A DNA stretch of 57,939 bases from an uncultured Bermanella sp. (GTDB lineage: Bacteria; Pseudomonadota; Gammaproteobacteria; Pseudomonadales; Oceanobacteraceae). Positions within the stretch are counted from its first letter, which is position 1; every line of letters starts with the position of its first letter. The notes below the pieces were generated by a model. It saw nothing but the letters and a program-made list of their open reading frames with translations, had not been told where the DNA came from and made no database searches. Shown one piece after another: positions 29,644-37,457 of the stretch. The stretch is taken from assembly GCA_913058575.1 (NCBI GenBank), contig CAJXRF010000027.1, positions 1 to 57,939 on the forward strand, written 5' to 3'. The translations under genes were made by a program, and so were the position numbers.

Positions 29644-29660
29644 TCTAATTATTCATTAGA
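29644..29660. promoter_or_regulatory. Candidate LysR operator
   Basis: A perfect inverted repeat TCTAAT-N5-ATTAGA (17 bases), fitting the T-N11-A rule of LysR sites. A further TCTAAT copy lies at 29628-29633 and another near 29709. It sits between the divergent lysR-type and acyl-CoA dehydrogenase genes. Confidence 0.6.
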
Positions 29661-29731
29661 TTTATAGTACAAAGGGTTTTACATTATATAAATCTCAATT
29701 TTGCCCTCAATTCTAATAAAAAGGCGTCACC

Positions 29732-30961
29732 ATGGATTTTAACCCCTCAGCGAAAGGTGCCGAGTTATTGCAGCAAGTCACTGACTTTGTGGAACAAAAA
29801 ATACTTCCCATTGAAGAAGGTTACTTTAAGGAATTACGTGCCCTAGACAATCGTTGGACTGTCTTGCCCATCATTAAAGAATTAAAAACCCAAGCCAAAG
29901 CCCAAGGGTTATGGAATTTATTTTTGCCAAAGAGCGACTATGGCGCGGGCATTAGTAATAGTGACTATGCACTAATGGCCGAACAAATGGGTCGCAGCTT
30001 CATTGCCCCAGAAATTTTTAACTGTAACGCGCCAGATACCGGCAACATGGAAGTGTTAGTGCATTACGGCAGTGAAGAACAAAAACAAACTTGGCTTTTG
30101 CCTTTATTGGCCGGAGACATTCGCAGTGCATTTTGCATGACGGAACCTAATGTGGCTTCTAGCGACGCCACTAATATGGCTGCCACGGCTGAAATAGAGG
30201 GCGATGATGTGGTGCTTAACGGTCGCAAGTGGTGGAGCACGGGCGTGGGTCACCCTGATTGTAAAGTGCTTATTTTTATGGGGCTGAGTAATCCTAATGC
30301 TCCTAAGCATGCACAGCACTCAATGGTGTTAGTGCCCATGGATGCAGCTGGTGTAAAAATTGAACGCATGCTCAGTGTCTTTGGTGAACTAGATGAGCCT
30401 TATGGCCACGGGGAAGTGAGTTTTAGTAATGTGCGATTGCCAAAAAGCGCCATTATAAAAGGCGCAGGGCGAGGATTTGAAATTGCTCAGGGTCGACTAG
30501 GACCTGGCCGAGTACACCATTGCATGCGCGCCATAGGAGCGGCAGAGCGCACACTGGCCATGATGATCGAACGTGGCGTGATCCGAGAAGCATTTGGTAA
30601 ACCCATTATTAACTTAGGGGGAAATCGCGATATCGTCGCCAATGCACGCATGGCCATCGAACAAGCACGTTTATTAACGCTAAAGTGCGCTTGGTTATTA
30701 GATACCAGAGGTATTATGGGGGCCATTAGTGAAGTGTCACAAATTAAAGTGGTGGTGCCTAACATGCTGCAAGTGATCAGCGACCAAGCAATTCAAATTC
30801 ATGGGGGAGCAGGGGTAAGCGATGATGTTTTATTAACGGCGTTGTTTACTTATGCCCGCTGCCTTCGATTGGCGGATGGACCTGATGAGGTGCATCGCGC
30901 TATGGTGGCAAAAATAGAATTAAAAAAATATCACAAGCAAATTAATGCAGCGGCAAAGTAA
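29732..30961 (+). CDS. Acyl-CoA dehydrogenase family protein, ACAD10/11- and LvaC-like
   Basis: A 409-residue FAD flavoprotein with the usual order: N-terminal helices, a beta-domain (FCMTEPNVASSDATNMAATA, RKWWSTG), and a C-terminal helical domain (RVHHCMRAIGAAERTLAMM). The catalytic Glu of classical acyl-CoA dehydrogenases is replaced by Asp382 in ADGPDEVH, as in the ACAD10/11 group. These act with a dedicated kinase: a 4-hydroxyacyl-CoA is phosphorylated and then converted to a 3-hydroxyacyl-CoA. The next genes encode an SDR and such a kinase. The substrate is inferred. Confidence 0.9.
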   Translation: MDFNPSAKGAELLQQVTDFVEQKILPIEEGYFKELRALDNRWTVLPIIKELKTQAKAQGLWNLFLPKSDYGAGISNSDYALMAEQMGRSFIAPEIFNCNAPDTGNMEVLVHYGSEEQKQTWLLPLLAGDIRSAFCMTEPNVASSDATNMAATAEIEGDDVVLNGRKWWSTGVGHPDCKVLIFMGLSNPNAPKHAQHSMVLVPMDAAGVKIERMLSVFGELDEPYGHGEVSFSNVRLPKSAIIKGAGRGFEIAQGRLGPGRVHHCMRAIGAAERTLAMMIERGVIREAFGKPIINLGGNRDIVANARMAIEQARLLTLKCAWLLDTRGIMGAISEVSQIKVVVPNMLQVISDQAIQIHGGAGVSDDVLLTALFTYARCLRLADGPDEVHRAMVAKIELKKYHKQINAAAK

Positions 30962-30986
30962 ACCTTAGTGAAGTAGGAATAAATTT

Positions 30987-31802
30987 ATGAAACGCGTTCT
31001 CATTACTGGCGCTGCCAGTGGACTTGGTTTGGCCTTAGCAAAGTATTACGCTGCACAAGGTTGGGCGGTATGCATTGCCGACATTCAAGATGAAGCCGGA
31101 CAGGCAATCGCCAGTCAGTTAAAGCAGCAATACAACAGCGACTGTTTTTTTCAGCACTTAGATGTCACCAATGATCAAGAATGGTTGCAGCTAGCCAATG
31201 ATATTTCAGAGCGTTGGAAAGGGTTAGATGCCATTATTAATAATGCAGGGGTAGCTTCAAGTGGTGATATTGACGCCCTTGAGTTAAAGGATTTTCAATG
31301 GACCGTTGATATTAATTTGATGGGCGTTGTAAAGGGCTGTCATTACTTTACGCCTCTTCTAAAAGACAGCCGCGGCAACTTAATAAACGTCGCCTCTATG
31401 GCGGGTTTGCTGCATATATCCGGCATGTCAGCCTACAATGCATCCAAAGCGGCGGTAGTGGCATTGTCAGAAACCTTATATTCTGAGTTGGATCCATTTG
31501 GCGTGAAGGTGTCGGTATTATGCCCAGCCTTTTTCAAAACTAACCTCACCGACACCATGCGCAGCACTAACGAAAGCGGCACTGTCATTGCTGGCAAGCT
31601 GATGGATAAATCAACTATCACTGCCGATGATATTGCTAAGCAAGTGTACAACGATTCATTAAATGGAAAATTAATGATTCTTACCCATAGAAACGAAAAA
31701 ATATTTTGGTGGGTGAAGCGTTTTCTTCCTAGTTTATATTTTAAAATCATGAAAAATACCGCTAAGAAATTTCATGATGCCATGGCAAGGAAGCAAGCAT
31801 GA
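30987..31802 (+). CDS. Short-chain dehydrogenase in the ACAD/kinase operon
   Basis: A 271-residue NAD(P)-dependent SDR: cofactor loop TGAASGLGLA (residues 7-16), NNAG, a catalytic Ser in NVASMAGLL and YNASK. The extended C-terminal tail (FKIMKNTAKKFHDAMARKQA) is basic and could touch membrane or a partner. AGGAA precedes the ATG. It overlaps the kinase gene by 4 bases, so it is coupled to it. A role in oxidising or reducing a hydroxy- or ketoacyl intermediate is inferred from context. Confidence 0.87.
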   Translation: MKRVLITGAASGLGLALAKYYAAQGWAVCIADIQDEAGQAIASQLKQQYNSDCFFQHLDVTNDQEWLQLANDISERWKGLDAIINNAGVASSGDIDALELKDFQWTVDINLMGVVKGCHYFTPLLKDSRGNLINVASMAGLLHISGMSAYNASKAAVVALSETLYSELDPFGVKVSVLCPAFFKTNLTDTMRSTNESGTVIAGKLMDKSTITADDIAKQVYNDSLNGKLMILTHRNEKIFWWVKRFLPSLYFKIMKNTAKKFHDAMARKQA

Positions 31803-32860
31803 GTCTATTGGATGAGGCAGGAAATGTTCGGCAAGGGGAAGAATTAGATCCGATTGTTATTAAAGAATACTTTAAACAAGTACAGCCTTCTTTAAACGGT
31901 GAAGTCTCGATTACTCAATTCCCTGGTGGGGCCAGTAATCTCACCTACCAAGTGAGTTTAGGTGACCAGGATTTTATTTTACGCCGTCCACCTTTTGGTG
32001 ATATTGCTAAAAGTGCTCATGACATGTTGCGTGAAGCCAAAATTATAAAAGCGCTTAAACCCGTTTACCCTTATGTGCCTGAAATAATATCCATGTGTGA
32101 AGACCCTTCGGTCTTAGGGTGTGACTTTTATGTGATGGAAAAATTAACGGGCATCATTCCTAGGCAAAACATGCCAAAAGAACTGTCATTAGATAAAGAG
32201 CAAACTCGTGGCTTGTGTCTAAACGTCATTGACAAGCTAATTGAACTTCATCAAGTAGACATAAAAGCCACAGGCCTAGATGGCTTAGGCAAGGGCGCAG
32301 GTTATGTAGCCCGTCAAATTAGCGGTTGGAGTGATCGTTATATTAAAGCCAAAACAGCTGATGCCACAGACTTTAAAGTGGTGATGGATTGGCTTAAGGC
32401 GAATATGCCTGAAGACAGTGGCCAAAGCCTAATACACAACGACTTTAGATTAGATAACGTCGTGCTTAATGAGCAAAATCCGCTGCAAGTGATAGGGGTA
32501 CTGGATTGGGAAATGGCTACCGTGGGTGACCCATTAATGGATTTAGGCAACAGCCTAGCCTATTGGGTAGAATCAGGGGATGAGCCGCAATTTCAAATGA
32601 TGCGTCGCCAACCCACTCATTTACGCGGTATGCTGACGCGCAATGAAGTTATTGAATATTATCTAGAAAAAACCGGACGCCAAGCTGAGTCATTTACATT
32701 TTATGAGGTATACGGCCTATTTCGTTTAGCCGTTATTATTCAGCAAATTTATTATCGCTATTACCATGGACAAACCCAAGATAAGCGCTTTGCAGGCTTT
32801 GTTCATGCGGCGAAATATTTAGAAAGCCGCTGCCTTCGTTACATTGAAAAAGAAGCGTAA
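31799..32860 (+). CDS. Phosphotransferase (APH fold), ACAD10/11 kinase-domain- and LvaA-like
   Basis: A 353-residue kinase of the aminoglycoside-phosphotransferase fold. The N-lobe (GGASNLTYQVSLG, DFILRRPPFG) is typical of the domain fused to human ACAD10/11. The catalytic loop is LIHNDFRLDN (near residue 212) and the metal Asp is in GVLDWEMATVGDP. In Pseudomonas putida, LvaA phosphorylates 4-hydroxyvaleryl-CoA for LvaC. Here the kinase and dehydrogenase are separate genes in one operon. AAGGA lies 7 bases before the ATG, which overlaps the SDR stop by 4 bases. Confidence 0.88.
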   Translation: MSLLDEAGNVRQGEELDPIVIKEYFKQVQPSLNGEVSITQFPGGASNLTYQVSLGDQDFILRRPPFGDIAKSAHDMLREAKIIKALKPVYPYVPEIISMCEDPSVLGCDFYVMEKLTGIIPRQNMPKELSLDKEQTRGLCLNVIDKLIELHQVDIKATGLDGLGKGAGYVARQISGWSDRYIKAKTADATDFKVVMDWLKANMPEDSGQSLIHNDFRLDNVVLNEQNPLQVIGVLDWEMATVGDPLMDLGNSLAYWVESGDEPQFQMMRRQPTHLRGMLTRNEVIEYYLEKTGRQAESFTFYEVYGLFRLAVIIQQIYYRYYHGQTQDKRFAGFVHAAKYLESRCLRYIEKEA

Positions 32861-32861
32861 T

Positions 32862-33566
32862 GTGGCTGAAATAATTTTAATTCGCCATGGACAAGCCAGC
32901 TTTGGAAAAGAAAACTACGACTTGCTTTCTTCACTAGGGCAACAGCAATGTTTTGAATTGGGAAAAAGCCATAAAGGCCATTTGCAACCTGACCGTTTGG
33001 TAAGCGGAACGTTAGAGCGTCAACAACAAAGTTTAAAGGCTTGGCAAGAAGGCTTTGACTCTAAAGCCATGGCTGAGGCTTCCATAAACGTCGAGCAAAT
33101 GGCTCACTTCAATGAGTTTGATACTGAAGATGTGCTAGCCGTGGCCTTCCCTGAATTTGAAAGTCGTGAGAACATGGTGCGTCATTTAATGGCAAGTGAA
33201 AATCCTAAAAAAACCTTTCATAAGCTTTATCAAAAAGCCGTTGGGTTATGGATAAGTGCTGAAATAAATGGCTATAAAGAAAGTTTTCTAGCCTTTAATG
33301 ATCGAGTAATAAACGGATTAAACGCTGTCATTAAAAGCAGTGCGCCAGGCAGTACAACGGTGGTGTTTAGTTCAGCTGGCCCCATTGCATTATGTTTACA
33401 GCAGGGGCTAAGGTTAAATGCCGCTAGTGCCTTTTCTTTGAATGAAGTCATGGCTAATAGCAGCGTTTCTCGATTGGTATTTAATCAATCAGGTCTGTTA
33501 AATTTATCTTATTTTAATTGCTTTGCGCATCTTAATTTTTCTAATACCCAAATTACTTATCGATAA
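32862..33566 (+). CDS. Histidine phosphatase superfamily protein
   Basis: About 234 residues. The RHG phosphate site is at the N-terminus (ILIRHGQASFGKENYDLLSS), with the partner His expected in the C-terminal half, though not obvious: the segment FSSAGPIALCLQ replaces the common GHG. The GTG at 32862 starts two bases after the kinase stop; an in-frame TTG at 32844 is an alternative. Its place in a kinase operon suggests it removes a phosphate from an intermediate or from an overflow product, which is inference. The weak second-histidine motif makes catalysis less certain. Confidence 0.75.
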   Translation: MAEIILIRHGQASFGKENYDLLSSLGQQQCFELGKSHKGHLQPDRLVSGTLERQQQSLKAWQEGFDSKAMAEASINVEQMAHFNEFDTEDVLAVAFPEFESRENMVRHLMASENPKKTFHKLYQKAVGLWISAEINGYKESFLAFNDRVINGLNAVIKSSAPGSTTVVFSSAGPIALCLQQGLRLNAASAFSLNEVMANSSVSRLVFNQSGLLNLSYFNCFAHLNFSNTQITYR

Positions 33567-33592
33567 TAAAACTAAATAAAAAGGAGAATAAA

Positions 33593-34360
33593 ATGAGCAG
33601 TGATTTATTTAATTTAGCAGGAAAAGTGGCCTTAGTGACGGGTGCCAGTCGCGGCATTGGCGAAAGCATTGCGAAACTGCTAGCACAGCATGGCGCCCAC
33701 GTGATTGTTTCTAGTCGGAAAATTGAAGGCTGTCAAAAAGTAGTGGATGAAATAAAGGCCGCCGGCAATAGCGCACAAGCCATGACATGTCACATAGGTG
33801 ATATGGAGCAAATCGGCAGTTTATTTGAACAAATAAAAACCGAGCATGGCAAGCTAGACATTTTAGTTAACAATGCCGCCGCGAATCCCTTCTTTGGCCA
33901 TATATTAGATACGGACTTAAGTGCTTATAAGAAAACTGTGGATGTCAATATTCAGGGTTATTTCTTCATGTGCGTAGAAGGCGGAAAAATCATGAAAGCC
34001 AATGGCGGTGGCAGTATTGTGAATGTGGCTTCTGTAAATGGTGTGATCCCAGGCTCCATGCAGGGTATTTACAGTATTACAAAGGCATCTGTTATATCCA
34101 TGACCAAAGCATTCTCCAAAGAGTGTGCGCAAATGGGCATTCGAGTTAATGCATTATTGCCAGGTGCTACAGATACAAAGTTTGCATCGGCCTTGGTTAA
34201 AAATCCTGCCATATTGAAAAAAGCACTTGAACATATCCCCATGAACAGAGTGGCTGAGCCTGATGAAATGGCTGGCACAGTTTTATATTTGGCAAGCGAT
34301 GCCTCTAGCTATACAACCGGTGCTTGCATTAATGTTGATGGTGGTTATTTAATCGGTTAA
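33593..34360 (+). CDS. Short-chain dehydrogenase/reductase (second in the operon)
   Basis: A 255-residue SDR with TGASRGIGES (residues 17-26), NNAAANPFFG, catalytic Ser in NVASVNGV and YSITK. The DHRS4/FabG-like pattern and C-terminal TTGACINVDGGYLIG are intact. The RKI after beta-2 suggests NADP preference, in contrast to the other SDR of this operon. A strong AAGGAG site precedes the ATG. It ends the five-gene run, with a hairpin after it. It may handle a 3-hydroxyacyl- or 4-oxoacyl-CoA; this is inferred from context. Confidence 0.88.
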   Translation: MSSDLFNLAGKVALVTGASRGIGESIAKLLAQHGAHVIVSSRKIEGCQKVVDEIKAAGNSAQAMTCHIGDMEQIGSLFEQIKTEHGKLDILVNNAAANPFFGHILDTDLSAYKKTVDVNIQGYFFMCVEGGKIMKANGGGSIVNVASVNGVIPGSMQGIYSITKASVISMTKAFSKECAQMGIRVNALLPGATDTKFASALVKNPAILKKALEHIPMNRVAEPDEMAGTVLYLASDASSYTTGACINVDGGYLIG

Positions 34361-34370
34361 AGCCGCAATA

Positions 34371-34411
34371 TAAACTGAATAATAATATGTTATGTATTAT
34401 TGTTCAGTTTA
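34371..34411. terminator. Hairpin after the ACAD/kinase operon
   Basis: A 17-base stem with one G-U pair (34371-34387 with 34395-34411) and a 7-base loop. No long T-run follows, so it may attenuate rather than end transcription into the next gene. Confidence 0.65.
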
Positions 34412-34443
34412 CCTTTAGCTAATAATAAAAAAGAGATATCCCA

Positions 34444-35535
34444 ATGAAAATATCCCTGTTAAGTCTATTGGCCATGTTGATGACTTATTTATTACTTTGG
34501 CCAACACAAGTAGAGCCTGTTGCGTGGCAAGCACCAATAAATGAGGGTTATGTTGAACCCTTTTCGGCAAATCAACAGTTAAGTCAGTCACATCGTATTG
34601 AGCTGAATGGCGATGTGGGGCCAGAAGATTATGCCCTCGATGATAAGGGTAATATTTATTTCTCTTTGTTAAATGGCGACATTAAGTTTTTGGATACCAA
34701 GGGAAAGATACAGGCTTGGGTAAACACAGGTGGCCGTCCTTTAGGGATGGAGTTTGATCAACAGGGCAATTTAATTGTGGCAGATGCTTATATTGGTTTA
34801 TTGAAAATCTCTAAAGATAAAAAAATAGAAGTGTTATTAGATGAGGTAGACGGGGTTGCAGTTCGGTATGCCGATGATGTGGACATTAGCGATAATGGTA
34901 AAATTTATTTTTCAGATGCTTCTACAAAATTCCCAGCTAAATCTCATGGTACCTTTGCAGCCAGTTTACTTGATATAAATGAACATGGTGGTCATGGGCG
35001 TTTAATTGAATATGATCCAGCGACAAAGAACGCCGTTACACTGGTAAAGGGCATTAACTTTGCGAATGGTGTATCAATGAGTCACGATCAGAAATCGGTA
35101 TTATTGAATGAAACCGGCAATTACCGAATTTTATCGGTGGCGATTGAAGGGGAGCTGCGGGGTGAGACGAAAGTGATGATAGATAATTTACCTGGCTTTC
35201 CAGATAACATTAATCGTGGCAGCAAAGGACTTTACTGGTTTGGCTTAGTGAGCCCACGCAGCAAAGTCTTAGATATATTATCCAATTCAGCATTTGCAAG
35301 GAAAATAGTTCAACGATTGCCTGCCTTTATGCGACCTAACGCCCAAGAGCTAGGGCACGTGGTGGCCATGAATGATAAGGGCGAAGTAATTCACAACTTA
35401 CAAGACCCACTGGGTATGTATAGTCATACTACCGGCGCGTTAGAAGTGGGGGACAGCCTTTATATTAGCAGCTTGCATGAAACCGCTTTGGCCAGAACTG
35501 TGAACCCAAATATGCAGATGCAGGTTAATCAGTAA
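34444..35535 (+). CDS. Strictosidine-synthase-like / SMP-30 beta-propeller protein, membrane-anchored
   Basis: A 363-residue six-bladed propeller of the strictosidine-synthase/APMAP group: DVDISDNGKIYFSDAS, GRLIEYDPATKN, FANGVSMSHDQKSVLLNETG, NLPGFPDNINRG. The N-terminus is a signal-anchor (MKISLLSLLAMLMTYLLLW). Related bacterial proteins are lactonase/arylesterase-like hydrolases, with gluconolactonases as a more distant group. A hydroxy-acid lactone as substrate would fit the upstream operon, but this is speculative. Confidence 0.85.
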   Translation: MKISLLSLLAMLMTYLLLWPTQVEPVAWQAPINEGYVEPFSANQQLSQSHRIELNGDVGPEDYALDDKGNIYFSLLNGDIKFLDTKGKIQAWVNTGGRPLGMEFDQQGNLIVADAYIGLLKISKDKKIEVLLDEVDGVAVRYADDVDISDNGKIYFSDASTKFPAKSHGTFAASLLDINEHGGHGRLIEYDPATKNAVTLVKGINFANGVSMSHDQKSVLLNETGNYRILSVAIEGELRGETKVMIDNLPGFPDNINRGSKGLYWFGLVSPRSKVLDILSNSAFARKIVQRLPAFMRPNAQELGHVVAMNDKGEVIHNLQDPLGMYSHTTGALEVGDSLYISSLHETALARTVNPNMQMQVNQ

Positions 35536-35570
35536 ATTAATTTAGGCAGTGTATCCTTAGAGAAAATCGA

Positions 35571-36485
35571 CTAATCAGCCACGGGCATTAATATTATGTG
35601 TCCTTCGCCATATTCAGGAACACTGACTTTTAAATCGAGGCGGTTATCGCTGGAGCTTCCGCCTAATTTGTCGAGGCGGTCAAATGGCTTAGGAATCATA
35701 TGCACGCTTTTAAGGTCTAGGTCTTGCTCGGTTACGGGGTCGTAAAATAGAGCACTTACCATTTTTAGCAATCGTTTATTGTTATCTAATAAGCGCTTAT
35801 CCAGAGACTTACTTTTAATGGCCAGCTTAGCTTCCTCGGGTCGATCTTCATCAAAGGCGCAGCCTAGAATAACCGCTGCTCGTATATCTAAAACGCAAAG
35901 AGCTTTAATGGTGTCTTGATCGTTATCGCTAAAAAGTGCCATAACAAATGGTAGATGCTGGTAATCAGGTTTTTGTTGTTCGACCACTTCAATTTGAATA
36001 TCTTTTAGGGTAAAACCATCGAGAATTTTCCTGAGGGAAGAGACGCTAGGCAATTGTAGTTCTTTACTTCCAACGTCATTTTCTCTTTGTGAGTTAGTAA
36101 GCAGCTCTTCTCCTTCAATGGAGCCCTGCACGATAGGCAGAACAACCTTTTGAAACTCTTTAAGCTCAAATGGTTTGTGCAGGACAAATGACGCGCCAGC
36201 CTGACGGGCTTCTAATATGCGTTTAGGGCTGGTCTCAGTGGTGACGAGCCCAACTTTTAGGTCTAGCATTTGATTTTGTATTTCTTTTAATAGCTCTAAA
36301 CCTGACATATTGGGCATGTGCCAATCTGTAATCACCAGGTCTGGTTCCCAGTTTCTTATGATCTCTAGGGCTTCAAGGCCATCCCCAGCAGTTTGGTACT
36401 CATTATCCTTATAACCTGCTTTATCTAGGCTTCGGCGGACAATGGTTTGCATGGCAGGGCTGTCATCGACAATCAAAAACTTCAT
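35571..36485 (-). CDS. Response regulator with an unrecognised C-terminal domain
   Basis: A 304-residue protein. The receiver domain covers residues 1-120 (FLIVDDSPAMQTIVRRSLDK, phospho-Asp in LVITDWHMPNMSG, a Thr in VTTET, Lys in HKPF). The remaining 180 residues have no helix-turn-helix that I recognise. They look like an alpha/beta domain with a repeated hydrophobic pattern (DTIKALCVLDIRAAVILGCAFDE), reminiscent in general of CheC/CheX-type folds, but no motif proves it. It is divergent from a coiled-coil gene and next but one to a sensor kinase. Confidence 0.82.
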   Translation of the reverse strand: MKFLIVDDSPAMQTIVRRSLDKAGYKDNEYQTAGDGLEALEIIRNWEPDLVITDWHMPNMSGLELLKEIQNQMLDLKVGLVTTETSPKRILEARQAGASFVLHKPFELKEFQKVVLPIVQGSIEGEELLTNSQRENDVGSKELQLPSVSSLRKILDGFTLKDIQIEVVEQQKPDYQHLPFVMALFSDNDQDTIKALCVLDIRAAVILGCAFDEDRPEEAKLAIKSKSLDKRLLDNNKRLLKMVSALFYDPVTEQDLDLKSVHMIPKPFDRLDKLGGSSSDNRLDLKVSVPEYGEGHIILMPVAD

Positions 36486-36576
36486 ATAAAGGCAAAATCA
36501 CTGGCTTAGACTTAAATTAAGTATAGAAGGTTATTGATAGGCAACTAGGTTTTATGACTGTATTAAGCAGGTTTAT

Positions 36577-37440
36577 ATGACAACCGAGCATATGATCATT
36601 CTAGAGCTGGTCACGGTATTGGTCATGGTGTCCATGATTAGCCTTGTCTTGTGGCGGGATAAAAACAGGGTGATCGCCGAGTTATCTGAAGTAAATGACG
36701 CCTTGATTGAGCAAATAGAGGCCTTAGAAGCCCATACTGGTGAGCACAAAATGGCTTATTTAGCGGCCACTAAAGGGTTTGAGTCAATTGAGAAAGATAT
36801 AGAAAGCCATCTAGACCAAGTATTGGCTGGTAGTGAAAATGATTTTTCAGATATGGAAGCCTTACTGGATCAACAGGACAAAGTCGTCTCAGAGCTGCGT
36901 GATGGTGCTGAGCAGTGGGCCAATAAAAATATCATTAAAGAACTCGACACCCTTACCAGACTGCTTGAAGAATCCAAAAAGAAAATAACCAGTCAAAAAA
37001 CCGAATTAGCCGCTCAGAAAGTGAAAACGAAAGAATTGAAAGTGAAGGTGCGTGAATTATCGAAAAAGGCTGCGTCTATTGAAGGCTTGGAAATTAGGGA
37101 AAAACGATTAATTCGCGATAAAAATCGAATCATTGCCAAATTTAACGAGATTAAAGATAAATATGAAGGGCAACGAGCCATTGCTCGCAAACTTGAGAAA
37201 GAGCTTAAGACCAGCTTTAGAGCCGAAGAAGTAAAGGCCATGAGAGGCGAGCTAAAAGACAATGAGGATGCCTTAAAGCGCGCTTTGGCAGAGAAAAACT
37301 TCATAGAGCAACATTTCCTCGAACTTGATGAAAACAGTGAGGAAGAAGCATTGCTGCTTTCAAGGCTTGAGCGAGCTAAGCGTGAAATTGAAATGCTGGA
37401 AAAAACCGTGCTGGATATGGATAAAGAATCTAAGGAGTAA
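36577..37440 (+). CDS. Membrane-anchored coiled-coil protein of unknown function
   Basis: A 287-residue protein. Residues 7-26 form one transmembrane helix (IILELVTVLVMVSMISLVLW), and the rest is charged and helical, mostly long coiled coil (residues 60-280, rich in Lys/Glu, such as ELAAQKVKTKELKVKVRELS). I recognise no catalytic domain. It lies between a divergent response regulator and a convergent sensor kinase (17 bases between stops). It might be a scaffold or signalling partner. The family is unknown to me. Confidence 0.8.
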   Translation: MTTEHMIILELVTVLVMVSMISLVLWRDKNRVIAELSEVNDALIEQIEALEAHTGEHKMAYLAATKGFESIEKDIESHLDQVLAGSENDFSDMEALLDQQDKVVSELRDGAEQWANKNIIKELDTLTRLLEESKKKITSQKTELAAQKVKTKELKVKVRELSKKAASIEGLEIREKRLIRDKNRIIAKFNEIKDKYEGQRAIARKLEKELKTSFRAEEVKAMRGELKDNEDALKRALAEKNFIEQHFLELDENSEEEALLLSRLERAKREIEMLEKTVLDMDKESKE

Positions 37441-37457
37441 AGTACTCTACTGACAGG

